Positions 1 to 10,200 of a DNA stretch of 64,000 nt are shown here, piece by piece (position 1 is the stretch's first letter; each line of letters starts with the position of its first letter). Source of the stretch: Deltaproteobacteria bacterium. GTDB taxonomy: Bacteria; Desulfobacterota; Desulfuromonadia; Desulfuromonadales; BM103. The DNA is taken from NCBI GenBank assembly GCA_024279915.1, contig JAJRRB010000061.1, positions 1 to 64,000 of the forward strand. The letters run 5' to 3'. The position numbers were made by a program, and so were the translations under genes. The notes under the pieces are model-generated. The model did no database searches. It was not told where the DNA came from and worked only from the letters and a program-made list of their open reading frames with translations.

Positions 1-559
1 CGTAATCTTGGAATCCCACCAGGGCCATATTGTTGTAAATGCCGGTCGGGATAGATGTGACGCCGAGTTTAGCTGCGCGCTGCCAATCACTATCAACATG
101 CGCAGCGTAGCTCTGTTTGTCAATGATCGACCGGGCTTTGTCGGGATCAAGGCCGATTGATTCGGCGATTTCCGCCAACCTGTCTGGCAAAGCTATATTG
201 CAGCCGTCAACGTAATAGGCTCGGTAAACCGCCATGTGAAATGCTTCTCCGACCCCTTGTTCCTCGGCCCACTTACCAAGTTCCTGGGCGCGACGGCTGT
301 TGTAGGTGGGGGTGCGCTCGCCAAAGGGCAGATCGAGCTCTGCGGCGCCCTGTTGACATCGCTGCATCATTGCCTCGATGTCGTAGCTACCGGCGAAAAG
401 GTCTTCCAGTGTCTGGCCTTCCTCGGGTGTTTCTGGATGGAGAGGAAAAACACTCCAGCGGATGTTGAGATCAAATTCTTGACGCAGTTTGTCGGTACGC
501 ACGGTACCGAAGTAGCACCAAGGTCAGATGTAATCGAAAAAAAGCTCAAGTGTCTTCAT
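1..559 (-). CDS. DsbA/FrnE-like thiol oxidoreductase, probable selenoprotein (3' end outside window)
   Basis: Read on the minus strand from ATG at 559, the frame is open to the window edge (186 codons) except for one TGA at 526-524, codon 12. That codon falls exactly on the first cysteine of the thioredoxin-fold active site: the protein reads MKTLELFFDYI-(UGA)-PWCYFGTVRTDKL, where FrnE/2-hydroxychromene-2-carboxylate isomerase-type DsbA proteins have CPWC. Further features of the family follow: FPLHPETPEEG near residue 40, a helical insert, and the cis-Pro loop GVTSIPTGIYNN near the window edge. Domain conservation continues undisturbed after the UGA, and a 7-bp hairpin lies 14-32 nt downstream (separate entry), so selenocysteine (UPWC) is the best reading rather than a pseudogene. 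An upstream in-frame stop leaves this ATG as the only plausible start; no strong Shine-Dalgarno sequence is visible. Predicted role: thiol-disulfide or selenol redox chemistry. An annotation program would miss or truncate it. Confidence 0.78.
492..510 (-). promoter_or_regulatory. Candidate bacterial SECIS hairpin
   Basis: On the minus strand, right after the in-frame UGA (526-524), the sequence TCGGTAC-CGTGC-GTACCGA forms a perfect 7-bp stem with a 5-nt loop. The stem begins 14 nt after the UGA, and the loop's G is about 22 nt after it and in the second loop position. That fits the known geometry of bacterial SECIS elements (short stem, G among the first two loop bases, close behind the UGA). 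It lies inside the coding frame, as bacterial SECIS elements do. Confidence 0.65.
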
Positions 560-684
560 TGCTAAAGGTTAGCAGAAGGGGTTGAAAGAGCAATAAAAGG
601 GTAGGCGGACATTTGGGGCCATTTAAAGATCTTGCGGCATCCCAGTGAATGGTGGGGACACACACGGTGTTAAGATCTGTTTGG

Positions 685-2151
685 TCATTTGTTGTGAAGA
701 AGCCTTTGCCGAACCGGCTTCGTCGGAGCCGACGGTGATTCCGGGGCCGTGACTCTCATTGGTTTAGATGTAGCCTCTGACGACGATACTGGCGTCTCAC
801 TGGTTTGCACAAAGGCTGTTAAGTCAGTGAGATACTGAGACATCTGTGGGTAATAGAAGTCAGACCACTGCAGGTTACGTAGCTGATTCAGCAGGTGCAG
901 GGCTGCTTCCTTTTCGCCAATTTCCTGTGCCAATTGTGCCATCTGAAACTTGATGAACGGGTCGTTATGGAAGACATCTGAAGCCAGGCTCAACATACGG
1001 AAAGCTTCATCAGGACGACCTTTCTCGTAAGCCCTATTGCTCAGTTCCTCATATTCAAGGGCATAGAGAGGATCAAGTCTGACTGCTTCGGCAAGATAAT
1101 TGAGGGCTTTGCTGCCCTCTTTGTGCTCAGATGCAGACCGGTAGAGGTTGAACTTGATCCAGGCTTTACTCGGAGCCTCTTTGTCCTGGGCCTCATATAG
1201 TTTGCGTACCTCTTCTTTCTTGAAGAAATTGCTCAGGTAGAGGGTATCACGTTGTCGCTGCCAATTAACTGGCATTGGTTGGTCCAGCCGTGCCGGATCT
1301 TCGATAAGGTAGGCAATGATCTCGCCAAGGAAGCGGACATCAAGGGCGATTTTGCTGTCAAGATGGCCGTAAGAGAAAGTGACCGCCAGCGTCTGCAGGT
1401 GCATCTTCTTCAGGGTTGCCAGGGTGTTAAAAACGATGTCGAGCAGCGGCGTGGCTATTTCGTTTTTGTAAATCGGCTGAAAGTAGCTGAGGTCGATATG
1501 CACAATGACCGGACCCGTTAATCCCTGAAGTAACGGTAGTGCTGCTGCGGAAAAAGCTGTGTCGCGCAGGGCACCGTGAACAACCCTTTCGTCTACGGCA
1601 AGTGATGTGGTCTCTTCTTCGTTGGCAATACGGGCTTGGAGCAGCTGGTCCGTGAACTTTTCTAAGCTCATTTCCTGGGCCGGGTCTCGCAGTGGCAATG
1701 CCCACGCCAACTCTTTAAACCATCCATTGCGAAGAGCAGCATCAACCGCCATCCCAGGAAGGATGAGAGGTGCCGGGTTGCGGTCGGTGGTTGCCATGGC
1801 GAGAGTTTCAGCGTTGGCATTGTTGATCAGGATGGTCGTTTTTTTATGGAAATCCTCTGGAACCGGTGTCAGGTGCGGGTTGTTAGAGAGCAGCAGCAGT
1901 GTGGGCCGCTCCGATGCTCGCCTCCATACGGAAAGAGCTTCAGCTGTGGTCTCGAAACGATAGACGGGCGTCGGTTCATTGAGCAAGTCTGTTGCAATGA
2001 GAGGCTCAAAGACAGGCCTTTCCATTTCGCTTTGATCTTGAACCTGCCTGGCTGGATTAATCAGAGAAGAGTTTTGACGATCTTTGTCCGCGGGAGAGTC
2101 GCAAGCTGTTTGTAGAAGCAATAGTGAGATCAGTAGTATCCAGCGTAGCAT
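685..2151 (-). CDS. Uncharacterised TPR-containing lipoprotein
   Basis: I place the start at ATG 2151, giving 488 residues. It is preceded by GAGGTG at good spacing, and the product then opens with MLRWILLISLLLLQTAC, a textbook lipoprotein signal with lipobox L-Q-T-A-C; the longer reading would bury this. The middle third (about residues 60-290) has no motif I recognise. The C-terminal part (about 300-440) has helical repeats consistent with 3-4 TPRs (YLAEAVRLDPLYALEYEEL, AFRMLSLASDVFHNDPFIKF). The tail is Ser/Thr/Pro/Lys-rich and low complexity. Likely membrane-anchored in the periplasm or outer membrane as a protein-interaction scaffold; the function is unknown. It lies 125 bp upstream of the putative selenoprotein gene on the same strand, so the two could be cotranscribed. 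Confidence 0.7.
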   Translation of the reverse strand: MLRWILLISLLLLQTACDSPADKDRQNSSLINPARQVQDQSEMERPVFEPLIATDLLNEPTPVYRFETTAEALSVWRRASERPTLLLLSNNPHLTPVPEDFHKKTTILINNANAETLAMATTDRNPAPLILPGMAVDAALRNGWFKELAWALPLRDPAQEMSLEKFTDQLLQARIANEEETTSLAVDERVVHGALRDTAFSAAALPLLQGLTGPVIVHIDLSYFQPIYKNEIATPLLDIVFNTLATLKKMHLQTLAVTFSYGHLDSKIALDVRFLGEIIAYLIEDPARLDQPMPVNWQRQRDTLYLSNFFKKEEVRKLYEAQDKEAPSKAWIKFNLYRSASEHKEGSKALNYLAEAVRLDPLYALEYEELSNRAYEKGRPDEAFRMLSLASDVFHNDPFIKFQMAQLAQEIGEKEAALHLLNQLRNLQWSDFYYPQMSQYLTDLTAFVQTSETPVSSSEATSKPMRVTAPESPSAPTKPVRQRLLHNK

Positions 2152-2202
2152 CGAGCACCTCGTCGTTGTTTTGATTAAAGAACTTATTATAGACTCAGAC
2201 AC

Positions 2203-2614
2203 ACTTCTTCTCCAAGCCAGATTTCGTGAATTCGGTGACAGTTTACCTGGTTTTTTTGGGCAGTACTCAGCGGTTTAATGATTAACAAGATCTTTGCAAG
2301 AAGTAATGGCTGTGCCGCTGTCCTGACAAGAGTAAGGGGTGTCTGTCTGTGATGGCTTACGCACTTACTCTGGTGAGTATGAGCCCTGATTGCCGAAGTG
2401 TTCATGCAGGAGTTTTGTATTTGTTTTGTAATATTTGACTTGAGTCCGCAGAAGAGGGCGATTTTATGGCTCTCAGCTCTTGTGGCGCGCTTTAAAAAAA
2501 ACTATAATCAATCGTTTCGGCTCATAAAGTGTTGTTGGCTTGGAAGATGCCAACGTGACTTATGCCAAAGGTGTGGTCATTGGCTGCGTGAAAAACTGAT
2601 TCAGGGAGTTCCTT
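2203..2614. other. Divergent intergenic region upstream of pfaD
   Basis: About 410 bp separate the divergent lipoprotein gene and pfaD. Short open frames here lack start signals or family resemblance and I regard them as chance. The only recognisable element is the candidate promoter near 2480-2508. I see no tRNA, riboswitch or operator palindrome. Confidence 0.5.
2480..2508 (+). promoter_or_regulatory. Candidate sigma-70 promoter for the pfa operon
   Basis: A perfect TATAAT (2503-2508) sits 17 bp downstream of TTGTGG (2480-2485), a weak -35. It is about 107 bp upstream of the pfaD start. The -10 match and spacing are right, but the -35 is poor, so this is a tentative call. Confidence 0.4.
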
Positions 2615-4246
2615 TTGTCAGCATCAAAACATAAATCGACAGATCCTTTGGGGGTGTTTTCTCCCGGCGAACAAGTGGCGGCAGGACCGGCATTGATAGC
2701 TGGCTTACGCCGCATCAATCAACCTCTCTATCTCCTGACACAGGGTTGTGACACTCAGGTGATGACCGGCACAGCGGGTCCGCTTCAGAATCTTGACGAA
2801 GGGCAGGTTTTTAATGGTATGGCTCTCCCCTGTGCGCTGGAAAAGCTGGGTGACGCCAGCTTCTGTCGCGACTACGCCATTCGTTATCCCTACGTGGGTG
2901 GGTCCATGGCCAAGGGTATCAGCTCTGTGGCTATGGTCGAGACCTTGGCCCAGGCTGGCATGCTCGGTTTCTTCGGCGCCGCCGGTTTGCTGATTGAAGA
3001 AGTCGAGGCTGCTATTGATCAGTTGGAAAGTTCTTCTGCCGGGCTGACTTACGGTTTTAATCTGATTCACAGCCCCAATGAACCGGAGCTGGAAAATGCT
3101 CTGGTTGATCTTTATTTGCGTCGTGGCATCAAACTGGTGGAAGCTTCAGCGTTCCTTGCTTTGAGCCCTGCCCTGGTACGCTACCGGACTCATGGTATTT
3201 ATCGTGATTCTGCAGGATATATCGTCACCCCGAATCGTATCATCGCAAAGATTTCCCGTGAGGAAGTGGCTGCAAGGTTTTTTGCGCCACCACCGGAGCG
3301 GTTCTTGCAAAAACTCGTTGCTGCGGGAGAGCTGACCGCCGAACAGGCACAGCTGGCTGCCGAGATCCCGATGGCTCAGGATGTGACTGTTGAGTCCGAT
3401 TCGGGTGGCCATACTGACAACCGTCCTGCCATGGCTCTCTTCCCGACGATCAAGGCGCAGAAAAATGTCTGCCAAAAAGAGTATAATTATGCACAGCCTC
3501 TGCGGGTTGGGCTTGGCGGTGGCATTGCCACGCCAGCTTCTGCAGCGGCGGCTTTTGCTCTGGGCGTCGATTATCTCGTGACCGGTACGATTAACCAGGC
3601 CTGTATCGAATCAGGCACCTGTGACGAAGTACGCAAAATGCTCGCGGAAACCCGGCAGGCTGATGTCACCATGGCTCCGTCCGGCGATATGTTCGAGATG
3701 GGCGTAAAAGTCCAGGTAATCAAACGCGGTACCATGTGCTCCATGCGTGCGGCGAAGCTCTACGAGCTCTACCGGGCTCACGGCAGCATTGAAGATCTGC
3801 CTGTCAATGAGCGTCAGAAACTGGAAAAGACGGTGTTTCGTAAAAACCTTGACCAGGTCTGGGAAGAGACGCGCAGCTTTTTCGCTCAGCGTGATCCGCG
3901 TCAGTTGGCCAAGGCTGAGAAGGACCCGAAATATAAAATGGCGCTGGTGTTTCGCTGGTACCTCGGTCAATCACCGGTCTGGGCCAATCGCGGTGAATCG
4001 GATCGAAAACTTGACTATCAAATCTGGTGCGGTCCGGCCATGGGGGCTTTTAACGAATGGGTTAAAGGTTCTGTTCTGGATGCGCCTGAACAACGTAAAA
4101 TCGCCACTGTGGCTATGAATATCCTCTTTGGTGCGGCTGTCTTGATACGGGCCAACCAACTTAAGCTTCAAGGGGTTTGTCTCGATGATGAGACAGCGCT
4201 TTCGACACCCTTGGAAATCGAACAGATCAAGGAGTTTCTCAGTTGA
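2615..4246 (+). CDS. pfaD: PUFA synthase enoyl reductase subunit PfaD
   Basis: A 543-residue member of the 2-nitropropane dioxygenase-like (FMN-dependent TIM barrel) enoyl reductases that serve PUFA synthases. Visible hallmarks are QPLYLLTQGCDTQVMTG at the N-terminus, the MAKGISSVAMVETLAQAGM barrel motif (about residue 95), the ESDSGGHTDNRPA segment (about 263) and GGIATPASAAAAFALGVDYL (about 305), typical of the FMN-phosphate binding region. It would reduce the trans-2-enoyl-ACP intermediates in cycles where full saturation is needed. Start is TTG at 2615, with GGGAG just upstream. It is the first gene of the pfaD-pfaA-pfaC operon, its TGA overlapping the TTG start of pfaA by 4 nt, which implies translational coupling. 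The order ER first, then KS-MAT-ACP, then KS-CLF-AT-DH resembles the three-gene myxobacterial pfa clusters more than the five-gene Shewanella order. Confidence 0.92.
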   Translation: MSASKHKSTDPLGVFSPGEQVAAGPALIAGLRRINQPLYLLTQGCDTQVMTGTAGPLQNLDEGQVFNGMALPCALEKLGDASFCRDYAIRYPYVGGSMAKGISSVAMVETLAQAGMLGFFGAAGLLIEEVEAAIDQLESSSAGLTYGFNLIHSPNEPELENALVDLYLRRGIKLVEASAFLALSPALVRYRTHGIYRDSAGYIVTPNRIIAKISREEVAARFFAPPPERFLQKLVAAGELTAEQAQLAAEIPMAQDVTVESDSGGHTDNRPAMALFPTIKAQKNVCQKEYNYAQPLRVGLGGGIATPASAAAAFALGVDYLVTGTINQACIESGTCDEVRKMLAETRQADVTMAPSGDMFEMGVKVQVIKRGTMCSMRAAKLYELYRAHGSIEDLPVNERQKLEKTVFRKNLDQVWEETRSFFAQRDPRQLAKAEKDPKYKMALVFRWYLGQSPVWANRGESDRKLDYQIWCGPAMGAFNEWVKGSVLDAPEQRKIATVAMNILFGAAVLIRANQLKLQGVCLDDETALSTPLEIEQIKEFLS

Positions 4247-7200
4247 AGAAAAACAGCGGAGAACAGAATCACCAGGCTGCGACAGCAACGCCGTTGGCTA
4301 TTGTCGGTATCGGCTGCCTTTTCCCTCAGGCAGCAGATAAGGGAACGTTCTGGACCAACATCAAGAATGGCACCGATGCGATTATTGAGGTTCCCGAAAC
4401 TCATTGGCGCTCCGACGATTATTTTGATGCGGATCCCAAGACAGCTGACAAGGTATACGCCAAGTATGGCGGTTTCCTCTCACCGGTTGACTTCAATCCG
4501 ATGGAATACGGTGTGCTGCCTAATGCACTGGAGGCGATCGATACTTCGCAACTGCTCGGGTTGGTTGCTGTCGATCAGGCGTTGCAGGATGCTGGTTATA
4601 CGGCTGAGAAGGAATTTGACCGCGATCGCGTCAGCGTCATCATCGGTGTGACCGGAACGCTGGAACTGGTGGTGCCGCTCGGTGCTCGTCTCGGTCATCC
4701 GCGCTGGAAAGAAGCTCTGAAAGATGCCGGTATCGCCGATGCGATTGCCGAAGATGTCATGCAGCGCATCAGTGACTCGTATGTCCCCTGGCAGGAGAAC
4801 TCCTTCCCCGGTCTGCTCGGCAACGTGGTTGCCGGACGGATCAGCAAACATTTTGATTTCGGTGGCACCAACTGTGTCGTTGACGCCGCTTGTGGCAGTT
4901 CCTTGAGTGCCCTCAACCTGGCGGCTATGGAATTGGCTGCCGGCAAGTCCGACATGGTGATCACCGGCGGAATTGACACTTTTAACGACATCTTTATGTA
5001 CACCTGTTTCAGCAAGACCCCGGCTCTCTCTCCTTCCGGCCATGCCAAGCCATTTGCTGACAATGCTGACGGTACTACTCTGGGCGAAGGCCTGGGAATT
5101 GTCGTCATCAAGCGCCTGGCCGATGCCGAGCGTGATGGTGACAAGATCTATGCAGTCGTCAAAGGGATCGGTGCCTCGAGCGATGGTCGTGGTTCGGCGA
5201 TTTACGAGCCGAGTGCTGCCGGCCAGCAGAAAGCGCTGTTGCGTGCCTACGAGCAGGGCGGTGTTGATCCACAGACTATTGAATTGATTGAAGCTCACGG
5301 TACCGGTACCAAGGTCGGTGATGCCGTCGAAGTCACCGCACTAAAGGACGTCTTCGGTGAAGCTGATTCGCCCTGGTGTGCGATCGGTTCGATCAAATCA
5401 CAGATCGGTCATACCAAGGCTGCCGCCGGTTCTGCCGGTCTGATCAAGGCGGCTATGGCGCTTTATAACAAGACCCTGCCGCCGACTATCAAGGTCGAGA
5501 AACCACAGGAAGCCGTGACCTCGGCGACCTCGCCATTCTACGTTAATACCGAAGCACGGCCCTGGATCCCCCGCGGTGATCATCCGCGTCGAGCCGGAGT
5601 CAGTGCGCTTGGCTTTGGTGGCAGTAATTTCCATTGCCTGCTTGAGGAATACCAGCCGCTTAAAGCTGCTGCCGATTGGCAAGGTGATGTGCAGATCGTT
5701 GCTTTCAGTGCCGCCGATGAGAGCGGTCTGGAATCCGCATTGCAAAACTTTCCGACAGACGCAGCCTGGAACGACCTGCGCCTGGCCGCCGATCAGAGCC
5801 GTAGTAGTTTTGATGCCCAGCAACCTTGCCGATTGGTGATGGTTCTGGAAAAGGACAGCTCCAAAATCGCCGCCCAGATGAAGGGCGCTCTGGCCATGTT
5901 GAGCAGCAAACGTGACCAGAGTTCGTGGAGTACTCCCGACGGGACCTTTTTTGTCAAAGGTGATGTTGCCGGCAAACTGGCGATGCTCTTTCCCGGTCAG
6001 GGGGCCCAATATCCTGGCATGCTCAAGGATCTGGCGATCCAGTTCCCGCAGTTCCTCGACTCCTTCACAGCCGCAGATCGTGCCTTTTTGAACAACACTG
6101 GCGGCGAGGCAGGCCGTCTGGCTGAACTCGTCTATCCCCGTCCCAGCTTTGATCAAACCAGTAAAGATCAGGATAACGCGAAGCTGCAGGCGACCGACGT
6201 TGCTCAACCTGCTCTCGGTGCTGTCAGCCTGGGCGCCCGCGACGTGCTTGCCAGCTTCGGTGTGACTGCCGAGGCTTATGCCGGCCACAGCTACGGTGAG
6301 CTGACCGCACTTTGCTCCGGTGGTTATTTTGATGTTGATGCTTTGCATGCGTTGTCGCGCCTGCGTGGCGAACTGATGGCTGCCGGCGAAGGTGACCGTG
6401 GTTCTATGCTGGCAGTGTCCGCGCCCCTAGACCAGGTCGAAACGTTCCTTAAGAATTCCGGCCTGAAGCTGGTGCTGGCCAATCGCAATACTCCTGAGCA
6501 GGGTGTCCTCTCCGGAGCAACCGCTGAGATCGAAAAAGCGGCGAAGTTGCTCGATGAACAAGGCCTGCGCTACAAGCAACTTTCTGTCGCTGCGGCCTTC
6601 CATAGTGAACTGGTCGCCGATGCCAGCGGCCCGTTTGGTGAGCGCCTGCAAGCTATTAAATTCAGTAAGCCAACCGCCAGCGTGTTTGCCAACACCACCG
6701 GCAGCGCTTACCCCGAGACGGCTAAAAAAGCTCGTGAAATCCTCACTGCTCAATTGGCTTGCCCGGTCGACTTTGTTGCTGAAATTGAAGCCATGTACGC
6801 AGCTGGTATGCGCACCTTCATCGAGGTTGGCCCCGGAGCCCGTTTGACCGGCATGGTCAAAGCGATTCTCGGTGAACGCGAATACCAGGCAATTGCTGTC
6901 GATGCTTCCAATGGCAAGCGTTCGGGAATCAATGATCTGGCCCGTGTCCTGGCCCAGTTGACCGTACTCGGTTACCCGGTTGAACTGGCTTGCTGGGATG
7001 AAGGCTATGCCGCGACGCGCAAGCCGATGGCAGGCAAAAAGCCCGGCATGACAATTCCTTTGACCGGCGCCAACTATTTCAAGCGGCCAAAGAAACGGCC
7101 GCCGGTGCCGCAACAAACGGCAGTGGCTGTAGCTGTCGTTCCGGCTGCTTCGCAAACAGCACCGACCCAGGGGGCAACTGCTGCACAGGTTCCTTCCGCC

Positions 7201-10200
7201 CCGGCACCAATGGCAAACATTGCAGACTCCGGTTCCCTGCAAGCAGCGCTGCAGATTACCCGGCAGAGCATGCAGGCCTTGCAGAATCTGCAGGAGCAGA
7301 CTTCGCGTCTGCATCAGCAGTTTCTCTCCGGGCAGGAAGCGGCCACCCATTCCTTCCTCAATCTGGTTGAACAACAGAACCGTCTGTTGCAGGGCCAACC
7401 GTTGACCGCTGGTATTGCACCGGTTGTTCAGACACCTGTAGCGGCCGTCGCACCGATTCAACCGCTGGCAGCATCGGTCGCGCAAGCTGTCCCGCCGGTT
7501 GCACCTGCCGCTCCGGTTGCGACCCCTGCCGTTGATAGCAGCCAGGTTGCCACTGTGTTGTTGGCCGTGATCGCCGAAAAAACCGGTTACCCGGAAGAGA
7601 TGCTGGAACTGGAGATGACTCTCGATGCCGATCTCGGTATCGATTCGATCAAACGCGTAGAAATCCTCTCCGCGCTGCAGGAGAAGTTGCCGGAAGCACC
7701 GGCGGTCAAGCCGGAAGATCTCGGTACCCTGCAAACTCTCGGTCAGATTATTGACCATTTGAGTGCTGGTATGGCCGCTGCGCCAGCCACGGTCTCTGCT
7801 GCACCGGTAGCCGCTGCCACTGTTGACAGCAGTCAGGTTGCCAGTGTGCTCCTGTCTGTCATTGCCGAAAAAACCGGTTACCCGGAAGAGATGCTCGAAC
7901 TGGAGATGACTCTCGATGCCGATCTCGGTATCGATTCGATCAAGCGCGTCGAAATCCTTTCCGCGCTGCAGGAGAAGTTGCCGGAAGCTCCGGCAGTTAA
8001 GCCGGAAGATCTCGGCACCCTGCAGACTCTCGGTCAGATCATCGACCACTTAAGTGCCGGTATGGCACCCGCACCAGCCGCTCAAGTTGCTGCGCCGCTT
8101 GCGGCACCCGCGATTGACAGCAGCCGGATCTCCAGTGTGCTGCTCGAAGTGATCGCCGAGAAAACCGGCTATCCGATGGAAATGCTGGAACTGGAGATGG
8201 CGCTCGATACTGATCTCGGCATCGATTCTATCAAGCGCGTCGAAATCCTCTCCGCGTTGCAGGAGAAACTCCCCGAGGCCCCGGCGGTCAAGCCGGAAGA
8301 CCTTGGCGTATTGCAGACCCTCGGTCAGATTGTCGACCACTTGAGCGCCGGTGTGGTTAGCGCAGGCATGGCCAGCGCAGTCCCGGTAGCTCAGACGGCC
8401 GCAGCGCCAGCCGTTGATAGCGATCGGGTTTCAAGTGGGTTGCTTGAAGTGATCGCCGAGAAGACCGGTTATCCAATTGAGATGCTCGAGATGGAGATGG
8501 CGCTCGACACCGATCTCGGTATCGATTCGATCACACGTGTGGAAATCCTCTCTGCATTACAGGAAAAGTTACCGGAAGCTCCGGCGGTTAAACCGGAAGA
8601 CTTGGGTGTTTTACAAACCCTTGGCCAGATCGTTGACCATCTTGCTGCTGCTGGTAGCAAGAGTGTTGCACCAGTAGCAGTTGTCGCTGCACCCAGTCCG
8701 TTTGACCGTGATGCTGTGGCGGCCACCTTGCTGGAGGTGATTGCTGGCAAGACTGGTTACCCGGTCGAGATGCTTGAGCTGGAGATGGCACTTGATACCG
8801 ATCTCGGTATCGATTCGATCAAACGCGTCGAAATTCTCTCTGCCCTGCAAGATAAACTGCCGGGAGCCCCGGCGATTAAACCGGAACATCTTGGTACCTT
8901 GCAGACCGTTGGTCATATCGTCGATTTCCTGGCCAGTGTTTCTGGTGCTGCTGAGCCGATGACGAAATCTGCAGAGCCACTTGAACTGCCATCGGTCGGC
9001 AGTGGTGTCGAGCGTAAAGTCCTCAAGTCAATTCCCTTGCCAACACAGGATCGTGACTCGCTCAACCTGCCAAAAGGATCTCTTGTCTGGGTCAGTGACG
9101 ATGGCTCTGAGTTGACCTCTGCCATCTGTAAGCAGTTGGCAGCACAGAATCTGGCTGCTGAAAAAGTCAACCTCACCCAGCTTGACGGCCTGGTTCCGGC
9201 AGAAAATCTCGCCGGACTGATTCTGCTCGCCCCGCAAGCTGGAGCCGACGATCTTTTTATCCAGAATGCTTTCCGCCTGATGCAGTTGGCGGGCCCGATG
9301 CTTAACGTCTCTGCCGATAAGACTGGGGCGGTTATGGCCACGGTGTCACGTCTGAATGGCGCTTTTGGTATGGCGGCTGGTGGCGCGATTACAGATGCCC
9401 TTTCGGGCGGTCTTGCCGGCTTGGTAAAGACTGCCGGGCATGAGTGGCCAGACGTTGCCTGTAAGGCTTTCGACCTGTCTGCAGATCTGACTAATCTGAA
9501 TAAAACGGCTGAAATGCTGGTTGCCGAGCTGCTCGTTGACGGTGCTCAGGAAGTTGGATTTACAAACGATGGTCTCTATACCCTCAAACTGGTCGAAGAA
9601 TCACTCTCCGGTGAGCCGCTTGATTCACCCGTCAGTTATGGTGACGTGGTCGTGGTCAGTGGCGGCGCCCGCGGTGTGACTGCCGAAGTTGCCATTGCCC
9701 TGGCGGCTTCAAGTCGGGCAACCCTGCTGCTGCTCGGTCGCAGTGAAGCTCCACAAACGGAACCGACCTGGCTGGAAGGCCTGAGCAGTGAAGCAGAGAT
9801 CAAAAAAGCTATAATCGCTAATGCTGATAGCCCACTCAAACCGAAAGACGTGGGCCGCAAATGCCAGGAGATCTTTGGTAACCGTGAAATCCAAGATAGT
9901 TTGCGACGCATCAAAGCAGCGGGTGGTCAGGCTCTCTATCGTTCCGTTGATCTGCGTAATGGAGATGCGGTTGCGGCTGTCATTAAGGATATTCGTAATG
10001 AATATGGTCCGATCAAGGGCTTGATTCATGGCGCTGGAGTCCTGGCGGATCGTCTGATCAAGGACAAGACGGTTGAGCAGTTTGAGCAGGTCTATAGCAC
10101 CAAGATCGTCGGTTTGCGTAGTCTGCTGACAGCACTTACTGAAGACGAATTAAAATTTATGGTGATGTTCTCCTCATCGACTGGTCGTTACGGTCGCACC

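Noticed and set aside
157-565. Plus-strand open frames of 103 and 109 codons at the start of the window
   Set aside because: They are antisense to the putative selenoprotein, whose protein-level family match on the minus strand is clear.
2398-2634. Plus-strand 78-codon open frame before pfaD
   Set aside because: It overlaps the pfaD start and candidate promoter; no ribosome site or family resemblance.
6427-8340. Long minus-strand open frames opposite the pfaA ACP region (up to 540 codons)
   Set aside because: Mirror of the repetitive, Ala/Leu/Asp-rich ACP coding sequence; no ribosome sites and low-complexity products.
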